Shown: in pieces, positions 57,915-64,000 of the stretch
How positions within the stretch are numbered: the stretch's first letter is position 1
How the letters are laid out: the number at the start of each line of letters is the position of its first letter
Origin: Domibacillus sp. PGB-M46
GTDB lineage: Bacteria; Bacillota; Bacilli; Bacillales; Domibacillaceae
NCBI RefSeq assembly: GCF_022668875.1
Contig: NZ_JAKGCR010000022.1
Span: 1 to 64,000 of the forward strand
Direction of reading: 5' to 3'
DNA length: 64,000 bases
The notes under the pieces: model-generated
The model's input: the letters and a program-made list of their open reading frames with translations, nothing else
Told to the model about the DNA's origin: nothing
Databases searched by the model: none
Made by a program: the position numbers and the translations under genes

Positions 57915-57918
57915 CGTC

Positions 57919-58188
57919 TTACCAGCTGGCCTTTTTCACGCCTGGGATTTGGCCTTTATGGGCATATTTCCGAAATGCAATACGTGACATTTTAAATTTC
58001 CGCAAGTATCCACGCGGGCGCCCTGTTACTTCACATCTGCTTTTCAGCCGTGTCGGAGAAGAATCTCTTGGCAGTTTGCGAAGTGCTTCATAGTCCTCTT
58101 TTTCTTTTAGCTCCCGGCGCAGATCCGCATATCTTGCCACCACTTCCTGTCTTTTTTTCTCTTTTACCACTTTTGATTTTTTAGCCAT
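57919..58188 (-). CDS. rpsN: zinc-independent 30S ribosomal protein S14
   Basis: An 89-aa S14 of the C-minus type: [20 protein letters not shown] at the N-terminus and [20 protein letters not shown] near the end, with no CxxC...CxxC zinc-binding knuckles. Like B. subtilis YhzA (RpsN2), it replaces the zinc-containing S14 when zinc is scarce and so frees zinc. A Zur box lies 21 bp upstream of the start. A second gene follows after 4 bp. Confidence 0.95.
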   Translation of the reverse strand: MAKKSKVVKEKKRQEVVARYADLRRELKEKEDYEALRKLPRDSSPTRLKSRCEVTGRPRGYLRKFKMSRIAFRKYAHKGQIPGVKKASW

Positions 58189-58208
58189 TTTTTAACACTC
58201 CACTCTTA

Positions 58209-58227
58209 TATCGTAATCATTACGTTT
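58209..58227. promoter_or_regulatory. Zur box of rpsN
   Basis: CGTAATCATTACG (58212-58224) is a perfect 13-bp palindrome and matches the B. subtilis Zur consensus TCGTAATNATTACGA at nearly all positions. Confidence 0.85.
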
Positions 58228-58276
58228 TAAAGTTCAATAACATCCTTGTTCCTAAACGCACTTAAAGCTTTCCTCA

Positions 58277-59458
58277 TTAATTAACTGAAAAAGCTGGAAT
58301 GGGATCCCGGAATTGAGTCCAGTCCATTGTTGCCTCTTCTTCAGAAAGCAGGCAGGCGTCCAGAGAAGTCATGACTTCCTCTTCCTTTATATCCACTCCT
58401 ATGAAAACCAGTTCAATCATGCGGTCCCCGTATACGGGATCCCAGTTCTGAAGCAATTCAGGTTCTTCAATCAAAAGGGCTTGTTTTTCGGATTCTGGAT
58501 ATGCATCCACCCACTTTCCAGCTCCTTGAATCATAATAGAGGGTCCTGCCTGCGATAATAAACCGGTCGTGTCATTCCGGCTGGCAAGCCAGAAAAATCC
58601 TTTCGCCCGTATAATGTCTTCTGGCCAGTTTTCGAGCCAGCTCATAAAGCGGTCTGGGTGAAAAGGACGGCGGCGACGGTAAACAAACGATGAGATACCG
58701 AGACTTTCTGTTTCCGGCGTGTGTTCTTCATTTAATTCTTTTATCCAGCCGGCCGCCTGGCTCATTTGGTCAAAGTCAAAACGCTTTGTATGTAAAACCG
58801 CCGTTAGTGGAACTTGGCTAAAAGCCGTTTTGATGATCTGGGCTTCTGGATTGAGCTTTGTCAGTATCGCTTTTAATTCTTCTGCACTTCTTTCATCGAG
58901 CAAATCGGTTTTATTTAATAAGATCACATTAGCAAATTCAATTTGGTCAATTAACAGGTCTACCACCTCCCGGTTATCGGTTTCAACTGTTCCCTGACTG
59001 CGGTCCACAAGTGTTTCTCCGGATGAAAAATCATGCCAAAAACGGTTGCCGTCTACAACAGTGACCAGCGTATCCAGACGGGTTTTTTGCGTTAAATCAA
59101 TCCCTAATTCTTCATCGATATATGTAAATGTCTGTGCGACCGGTACCGGTTCGCTGATGCCTGAAGACTCGATCACAATATACTCAATATCGCCCTGGTC
59201 TACGAGCCTTTCTACTTCCTTCATTAAGTCGTCGCGCAGCGTGCAGCAAATACAGCCATTTTGCATTTCAACCAGTTTTTCCTCTGTCCGTGTAAACCCG
59301 CCATGCTTTAAAAGTGCTGCATCGATATTTATTTCACTCATGTCATTTACAATAACCGCCACTTTTAAGCCTTCACGATTTTGCAGGATATGATTGAGCA
59401 GTGTGGTTTTCCCTGCGCCTAAGTAGCCGCTTAAAACGGTAACAGGAACTTTCTTCAT
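58277..59458 (-). CDS. zagA: COG0523 GTPase, zinc metallochaperone ZagA (YciC)
   Basis: A 393-aa G3E GTPase very similar to B. subtilis ZagA/YciC (397 aa). Walker A is [10 protein letters not shown] (residues 10-19); the metal motif CxCC is Cys69, Cys71, Cys72 in NGCICCTLR; the guanine motif is NKTDL; and a C-terminal CobW_C domain follows. These GTPases deliver zinc to key enzymes such as the folate enzyme FolE when zinc is scarce. The ATG has GGAGGGG 8 nt upstream and a Zur box begins 17 bp upstream. It lies between two other Zur-controlled units, all in the same direction. Confidence 0.95.
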   Translation of the reverse strand: MKKVPVTVLSGYLGAGKTTLLNHILQNREGLKVAVIVNDMSEINIDAALLKHGGFTRTEEKLVEMQNGCICCTLRDDLMKEVERLVDQGDIEYIVIESSGISEPVPVAQTFTYIDEELGIDLTQKTRLDTLVTVVDGNRFWHDFSSGETLVDRSQGTVETDNREVVDLLIDQIEFANVILLNKTDLLDERSAEELKAILTKLNPEAQIIKTAFSQVPLTAVLHTKRFDFDQMSQAAGWIKELNEEHTPETESLGISSFVYRRRRPFHPDRFMSWLENWPEDIIRAKGFFWLASRNDTTGLLSQAGPSIMIQGAGKWVDAYPESEKQALLIEEPELLQNWDPVYGDRMIELVFIGVDIKEEEVMTSLDACLLSEEEATMDWTQFRDPIPAFSVN

Positions 59459-59474
59459 GTGAATCCCCTCCGAA

Positions 59475-59494
59475 AATAGTAATTATTACGATTT
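59475..59494. promoter_or_regulatory. Zur box of zagA
   Basis: AGTAATTATTACGATTT (59478-59494): core GTAAT-T-ATTAC is a perfect palindrome, with one mismatch to the consensus in the outer C. Confidence 0.85.
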
Positions 59495-59526
59495 AAAACA
59501 TAAACATCTTTCTTATGCTTTAGTGA

Positions 59527-60702
59527 TTATAAGCTTTGTATAATTCGTTCTGCTGCCTGGCGCGCACCTGAAATGTTTCTTGCAATTGGTCCTATTTCTA
59601 ATTCCGCCAAAGCACCGACCACATATAACCCTGGCCCCCACTGAAGAGAAGAAGAAACAATGGGATATCCGCAAGCAGCACACGAGAGGTTCAGCTTTTT
59701 AATGACCGGCTCTAGCCAATGTTTTTCGGGCAGAGATGGGTCAAATCCTGTGGCTAAAAGAACCGTTCCTGTTTGATGAATAACACAGCCCTGTTCATTT
59801 TCAAGGACAACCCGCCCCTTTTTCATCGAAGCTCCATAAACTTCCCCATCCACTGCTATTAACTTCTCATCACGGATAGAACGCCGCATCTTCATATACA
59901 AATCGCGGGGCAGCGAACCTTTATGGCGAGCTTGTTTAATCTGTTCCCTGCGTTTTTGATAACACGCCGTTTTCCGAAATGACATTTGATTCTTGGGACC
60001 AAGCCAGGCTGGGTCACTGTCAAAATCATGCAGGCGAAACGAATGTCGTTTAAGCAATATCACCTCACCAGGAAACATGGAAGATAATTTTAATGCCAAA
60101 TGAACAGATGTAATCCCCCCTCCGATTATGGTAAAAGGGCGTTTCATTTGCTCGAACGCCGGGAGAGTGGAGTTAAAAATATGATAAACAGGCACATCCG
60201 GCTGTTTTTTCACTTCTTTTGCCCAGTCAGGCCAGACGAGCTGTTCACTGACACCAACAGCCAGCACAATATTTTCCCCAGCAAGTTTCCTGCCACCCTG
60301 CAGTTCAAGCTGCCAGTAGTTTTGAAATCGCTCCAGCTTTTTAACGCAGCCTTGAATCCAGCTTTCTTTCAGCCCTGTGTCTTGAATAAGATGGGTGCAA
60401 TGCTCATTAAACAAGGAAAGAGCCGGCCGCTTAAACCTTCCATAAAAAGCGGTGGACTCATCCATTACGCTGCTTTTTGCAAACGACTGCAGGCTGAATG
60501 GATGCACGTCAAGATGATGAACAACCGGCGATCGCAAATACGGCATTGAAATAAGCTTTGTGCACCTTTTCCAGTTTTGAAGCGGTTTTTGATGTGGATC
60601 AACAATGGCCAATTCCCTGACAGAGGCTTTGTTTTCCTTTAGTAAGAAAGAAGCCATCGTTACGCCTTGAATACCTCCCCCTACGATAATCCACTTGAAC
60701 AT
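59527..60702 (-). CDS. FAD/NAD(P)-dependent oxidoreductase under Zur control
   Basis: A 391-aa flavoprotein with an N-terminal Rossmann loop (WIIVGGGIQGVTMASFLL), a second dinucleotide loop in the middle (FTIIGGGITSVHLALKL, about residues 193-209) and the FAD-closing ATGFDP motif near residue 320; the end GPIARNISGARQAAERI is also typical. Layout resembles N-hydroxylating monooxygenases and related FAD/NAD(P) proteins. It carries a CxxC (LSCAACGYP). GGGGGGAGAA precedes the ATG and a Zur box lies 17 bp upstream, so it is a zinc-starvation gene. Possible roles include synthesis of a zincophore or redox release of zinc; no biosynthetic partner is adjacent. Confidence 0.82.
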   Translation of the reverse strand: MFKWIIVGGGIQGVTMASFLLKENKASVRELAIVDPHQKPLQNWKRCTKLISMPYLRSPVVHHLDVHPFSLQSFAKSSVMDESTAFYGRFKRPALSLFNEHCTHLIQDTGLKESWIQGCVKKLERFQNYWQLELQGGRKLAGENIVLAVGVSEQLVWPDWAKEVKKQPDVPVYHIFNSTLPAFEQMKRPFTIIGGGITSVHLALKLSSMFPGEVILLKRHSFRLHDFDSDPAWLGPKNQMSFRKTACYQKRREQIKQARHKGSLPRDLYMKMRRSIRDEKLIAVDGEVYGASMKKGRVVLENEQGCVIHQTGTVLLATGFDPSLPEKHWLEPVIKKLNLSCAACGYPIVSSSLQWGPGLYVVGALAELEIGPIARNISGARQAAERIIQSL

Positions 60703-60718
60703 ATTTCTCCCCCCTTTT

Positions 60719-60740
60719 AAATCGAAATCATTACGATTTA
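60719..60740. promoter_or_regulatory. Zur box of the FAD oxidoreductase
   Basis: AAATCGAAATCATTACGATTT (60719-60739 region) fits the consensus AAATCGTAATNATTACGATTT with a single T-to-A change. Confidence 0.85.
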
Positions 60741-61121
60741 ATTATCATACAGTAATCTTCCCTTCCAATCAACTGCCAACTTTTTTATATACCAGTTTTT
60801 GCTTTTGATGCATAACTGCTTTCACTCATTTTTTATTTTTGTACCTTTTTTCGTATAAAAAAAGCAGAGAAATGCACATTAAGGACAGAAATTTGAATCT
60901 TTCTTCCCTTTTATTATCTTGTCCTCAACATAATTTCAATATAACTTTAAGTAATACAAAACGAGAGCCCTGCTTCAAGTACCTTTTTTCTTAATTTTAA
61001 CGCACTACACAAAAATTTAAACAGCTTCACAATATTCAAACAGTATCTTTACGTTACTGTTTTATTTTCTTAATAAAACTTCTTTATTCTTAGCTGTATC
61101 AAGTTACTCGGAGGGATTACG
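60741..61121. other. alkaline phosphatase upstream region
   Basis: 380 bp without a gene. TTAAACA, TTCACA and TTCAAACA at 61017, 61026 and 61035 resemble PhoP half-sites (TTAACA-like) but are spaced 9 bp apart, not the usual 11, so PhoP control is only suggested. Confidence 0.35.
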
Positions 61122-62774
61122 TTGAAGAAGTTACACAAAAAAGCTGCAGGAATTACATTGGCGGGAGCTGTCGCGCTTTCTTCGTTAGGTTTTTCTGCTG
61201 CTAAGGAAGATGTACAGGCAAAAAACCCGAAAAAAGAGCCGGTTAATGTCATTATGATGGTAATGGATGGGACAAGCTCCAGCACCACCACCCTTTCAAG
61301 ATGGTACAAGGGCGGAAATCTGGCTATGGATCAAATGCTGGCTGGTGGTGTTCGTACATACTCCGCTGAATCAGCGATTACAGACTCCGCACCGGCCGGA
61401 ACTGCGCTTGCAACAGGTAACAAATCAAATGATAAATATGTAGGCGTCCTGCCTTCTGTCGTAAATTCACCTGGATTAGAGCCCGTTAAACCGGAAGATG
61501 CTCAAAAGCCGGTAGCCAATGTGTTAGAAGGAGCCAAGCTGCAAGGAAAATCAACAGGTATCATTGCTACTTCTGAAATTCAACATGCTACACCAGCAGG
61601 CTTCTCTGCTCACGCTACGCACCGCAGCAACTACGGTGACATTGCTGAACAGCAGGTATATCAAGGCATTGATGTTGTATTAGGCGGAGGAAAAGAGTCT
61701 CTTGCTCCGGGCTCAACGAAAAATGCCCGAACTGATGGCGAAAACCTTTTAGAGGTTTTGGACCAAAAAAAATATGACTTCGTCGAAAACCGCGATGAAC
61801 TTCTGGCTTCTGATTCCGATAAAATTTGGGGAAGCTTTGCCACAAGCGCTCTTGCTTATGACTTTGACCGCGAAAGCACTCAGCCAAGCCAGCCAACGTT
61901 AGCGGAAATGACAGGAAAAGCGATTGATACGTTAAACAAAGACAAAGATGGATTCTTCTTGTTTGTAGAAGGAAGCAAGGTTGACTGGGCTGCTCATGCC
62001 AACGATCCAATCGGAATGATTAGTGATACGCTTGCTTTTGACGATGCCGTAAAAGAAGCGGTTGAGTTTGCAAAGAAAGACGGAAACACAATGGTGATTG
62101 CCGTCACTGACCATGGCAACAGCGGTATCTCAATCGGGAATACAAATACAAATTCCACTTATCCTTCAACACCGGTTTCTACTTACATTGACCCGTTGAA
62201 AAAAGCAAAGATGACGGTTGAAGGTGCTCTCAGCCAGCTGAAAGAAGATAAATCGAATTTGAAAGAAGTAGCCGCTCTTTACGGCCTTGAAGACCTGACA
62301 GATGAAGAACTAAAAACACTTACTGCTTCCAAAAACATCGGTTCTGATATGTCAAAAATGCTGGCTAAACGCGCAAATCTCGGCTTTACAACCGGCGGCC
62401 ATACAGGTGAAGATGTTTTCTTGTACTCATACGGTCCATCAAGACCAACTGGGTTAGTTGAAAACACGGATATCGCAAAAAAAATGGCAGAAGCTATGAA
62501 CTTTGATCTTGGTAAGGTGTCCGATAAGCTGTACACGAATGCTGAGGAAGCTTTAGCGAAAAAAGGCTATACATCCCGCATTGATGTAACAAATCCAAAC
62601 AATCCTGTTTTAGTAGCGCAAAAAGGCGATAAAACCTTCGAATTCCCGGTGAACAAAAATATTGTCATTCAAAAATCAGGAACGTCAACTGAACAAAAAG
62701 AAGTGAACGCTGTTACAGTCTACAATGGAAAAGACTTCTATATTTCCGAACAAGCATTGAAATTAGTGAAATAA
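61122..62774 (+). CDS. secreted alkaline phosphatase
   Basis: A 550-aa alkaline phosphatase starting at TTG 61122 (TCGGAGGGATTACG upstream). The signal peptide is KKLHKKAAGITLAGAVALSS, with probable cleavage near residue 26-34. The catalytic Ser89 lies in ITDSAPAGTALATG; metal ligands are in MMVMDGTSS, HATPAGFSAHATHR, VTDHGNSG and TTGGHTGEDVFLY. The protein is about 90 residues longer than B. subtilis PhoA/PhoB (about 460 aa), with an added C-terminal module (about 470-550) that looks like a copper-amine-oxidase-N or SLH-type extension. It probably releases phosphate outside the cell during phosphate limitation. Monocistronic with a strong terminator. Confidence 0.93.
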   Translation: MKKLHKKAAGITLAGAVALSSLGFSAAKEDVQAKNPKKEPVNVIMMVMDGTSSSTTTLSRWYKGGNLAMDQMLAGGVRTYSAESAITDSAPAGTALATGNKSNDKYVGVLPSVVNSPGLEPVKPEDAQKPVANVLEGAKLQGKSTGIIATSEIQHATPAGFSAHATHRSNYGDIAEQQVYQGIDVVLGGGKESLAPGSTKNARTDGENLLEVLDQKKYDFVENRDELLASDSDKIWGSFATSALAYDFDRESTQPSQPTLAEMTGKAIDTLNKDKDGFFLFVEGSKVDWAAHANDPIGMISDTLAFDDAVKEAVEFAKKDGNTMVIAVTDHGNSGISIGNTNTNSTYPSTPVSTYIDPLKKAKMTVEGALSQLKEDKSNLKEVAALYGLEDLTDEELKTLTASKNIGSDMSKMLAKRANLGFTTGGHTGEDVFLYSYGPSRPTGLVENTDIAKKMAEAMNFDLGKVSDKLYTNAEEALAKKGYTSRIDVTNPNNPVLVAQKGDKTFEFPVNKNIVIQKSGTSTEQKEVNAVTVYNGKDFYISEQALKLVK

Positions 62775-62795
62775 ACATTTTCATTTCACGACTTT

Positions 62796-62825
62796 AAAAA
62801 GCCGGGCTATGCCCCGGCTTTTTAA
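62796..62825. terminator. bidirectional terminator (alkaline phosphatase / dehydrogenase)
   Basis: 11-bp perfect stem AAAAAGCCGGG/CCCGGCTTTTT between convergent genes. Confidence 0.88.
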
Positions 62826-62859
62826 TATAGGTGACGGCAGTCAACAGGAAATTCTTTTT

Positions 62860-63732
62860 TCATTCGCCTGCTTCTCTTAATACTTTAACTAGAGCCGCCC
62901 AGTCCAAGTCTTTCCATCCCTTTTCGATCCCCTTCTCATAATGCTGCTTAATTAGCTCTGCGCCTGGAAGCGGAGCCTTTACTTTCTGGGCTGCATCCAG
63001 CATGAGATTCACATCTTTTAAACCGAGCTTCATTTTAAAGCCAGCCGGCTCAAATCGATTTCCCGCCATTATGCCTCCGTAGTTTTTATATACCGGTGAA
63101 GCAAAGAGAGCATTGGCTACTTCTAAAAACGATGTTGATTCAATTCCATACTTGTTCACCATCGTTAACACTTCTGACAGGGCTTCAAGCATAGAGACAA
63201 TTAAAAAGTTATTCCCCAGCTTTACTACATTTGCCAAATAAGCTTTTTCGCCGATCACAAAAAGGTCCTGCCCAATGCATTCTAATAGCGGCATCACCCT
63301 GTTTTGCGCTTCTTCCGGCCCGGCAACCATAAGCCGCAGTGCAGCAGCCGCTGCCGCATCGGGACGGCCTAAAACAGGTGAAGAAATGAAATGCTGGCCG
63401 CATTTTGCGTGTTCCTTTGTAAGCTTCTCTGCTAATTCCACACTGAGCGTGCTGATGGATACATGGACATCTCCTTCTTCGAGTCCCGCGAGGATCCCTT
63501 CTCCTCCAAAGGTTACCTCTTCTGCAGCTGAATCATCCGAAAGAACGGTGAAAACAATACCCGTCTCCCGTGCAGCTTCTGCCGGAGACGAAGCAATTTT
63601 TGCTCCCTTTGCGGCAATCTCTTCTGCTTTGCTTTTTGTTCGATTATAAATGGTTAGTTCATGACCGCTTTTCAGTAGATTTTCTGCTATCGGCCTACCC
63701 ATATTCCCTAGCCCAATTAATGAAACTTTCAC
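62860..63732 (-). CDS. beta-hydroxyacid dehydrogenase (3-hydroxyisobutyrate dehydrogenase family)
   Basis: A 290-aa NAD(P)-dependent enzyme of the 3-hydroxyisobutyrate/6-phosphogluconate dehydrogenase superfamily. The cofactor loop is SLIGLGNMGRPIAENLL at the N-terminus with YNRT following; the catalytic Lys lies in VKLGNNFLIVSMLEAL. The substrate loop usually DAPVSGG reads SSPVLGRPDAA here, as in the GLYR1/glyoxylate reductase-like branch, so the substrate is not certain. The GTG at 63732 has GGAGG 7 nt upstream; the longer frame lacks a ribosome site. Next to a TetR regulator in the same direction, 50 bp away, which may control it. Confidence 0.88.
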   Translation of the reverse strand: MKVSLIGLGNMGRPIAENLLKSGHELTIYNRTKSKAEEIAAKGAKIASSPAEAARETGIVFTVLSDDSAAEEVTFGGEGILAGLEEGDVHVSISTLSVELAEKLTKEHAKCGQHFISSPVLGRPDAAAAAALRLMVAGPEEAQNRVMPLLECIGQDLFVIGEKAYLANVVKLGNNFLIVSMLEALSEVLTMVNKYGIESTSFLEVANALFASPVYKNYGGIMAGNRFEPAGFKMKLGLKDVNLMLDAAQKVKAPLPGAELIKQHYEKGIEKGWKDLDWAALVKVLREAGE

Positions 63733-63784
63733 CGTTTTTCCTCCAACCTTTTTCGGAGCGTTCATTCCAGAAAAATTAAATTTT

Positions 63785-64000
63785 TTAGAGAGAGCCGATT
63801 ATCTTATCAACCATCGCATAAACGAGCCGTTTTTCTTTTTTTACTTTGGAAAGTAAATTGATGCTATGGTTAAGATTTAAAAGCAGATATGCCGCAACGC
63901 GTAAGTCTGTTGTTTGATCAATTTCACCGGAACGCTGTCCTTTTTTTAGTACCTTATAAAACAGCTCCTCCAAGTCTTCCAAACTCTCTTGCACAACCTG
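63785..64000 (-). CDS. TetR-family regulator, C-terminal part (cut by window edge)
   Basis: About 71 codons of open frame enter from the right edge and end at 63785. The helical text (ELFYKVLKKGQRSGEIDQTT, VAAYLLLNLNHSINLLSKV) matches the C-terminal ligand domain of TetR/AcrR repressors. The DNA-binding half lies outside. It is followed by the beta-hydroxyacid dehydrogenase gene. Confidence 0.7.
   Translation of the reverse strand, partial: QVVQESLEDLEELFYKVLKKGQRSGEIDQTTDLRVAAYLLLNLNHSINLLSKVKKEKRLVYAMVDKIIGSL

Noticed and set aside
1-64000. Prophage, complete insertion sequence or tRNA genes
   Set aside because: No integrase, transposase, phage structural gene or tRNA cloverleaf was recognised on either strand.

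Overview
The window looks like a chromosomal segment of a low-to-moderate GC, endospore-forming Bacillaceae bacterium. The evidence is a set of sporulation genes (CwlJ cortex hydrolase, CotF-like coat protein, YjcZ peptide, Spo0E phosphatase, SinI anti-repressor), a textbook SigB promoter, Zur and CcpA (cre) boxes, and many proteins that read like Bacillus subtilis orthologues (QdoI/QdoR, HutP/H/U/I/G, ZagA/YciC, YrhG-YrhE-YrhD). The genus cannot be fixed from the sequence. The left edge holds what looks like the promoter and leader of an rRNA operon whose 16S gene lies outside the window on the minus strand.

Layout, left to right. 0.1-5 kb: rrn promoter; an amino-acid permease behind a 134-nt leader closed by a perfect 10-bp helix; a solitary glgC; an arylamine N-acetyltransferase. 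5.0-5.4 kb: a c-di-GMP-I (GEMM) riboswitch directly in front of an unlisted 50-aa SinI gene, the most interesting element here. 5.5-10.8 kb: two TetR-controlled efflux/detoxification loci, the second being quercetin dioxygenase with its QdoR repressor, two matching operators and an MFS exporter. 11-12.3 kb: DUF192 protein and CwlJ. 12.5-17.6 kb: a formate dehydrogenase operon (FNT channel, FdhA, DUF1641, HMA-like protein, 45-aa zinc ribbon) with overlapping genes, and a divergent winged-helix protein. 17.8-23 kb: MocR regulator with divergent EamA exporter, a membrane diguanylate cyclase, and a second EamA transporter.

23-41 kb is an accessory-looking stretch with decayed genes: a GNAT pseudogene, a frameshifted DUF3885 gene, a secreted-protein pseudogene, a mandelate-racemase-like remnant and a second GNAT remnant. 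Between them are intact units: an XRE regulator with two membrane proteins and tandem operators, a D-xylonate dehydratase with cre site and palindromic operator, a PspA operon, a lysine/aspartate tandem-repeat protein and a YyaE-type molybdoenzyme. Several breaks sit in homopolymers, so assembly error must be excluded before calling them pseudogenes.

41-54 kb: SigB-controlled KGG stress protein, chemotaxis receptor, and a complete histidine-utilisation locus ordered hutU-hutI-hutG, hutP, hutH, AGCS symporter, preceded by an AraC-type regulator with a degenerate receiver domain. The HutP-controlled terminator is visible between hutP and hutH. 54-64 kb: CorA and CDF metal transporters, Spo0E, then three consecutive Zur-box units (Zn-independent S14 plus a small partner, the ZagA GTPase, and an FAD-dependent enzyme), a secreted alkaline phosphatase, a beta-hydroxyacid dehydrogenase and the C-terminus of a TetR regulator cut by the right edge.

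The diguanylate cyclase, the c-di-GMP riboswitch and SinI together suggest that this strain couples c-di-GMP to the SinI/SinR biofilm switch at the RNA level.
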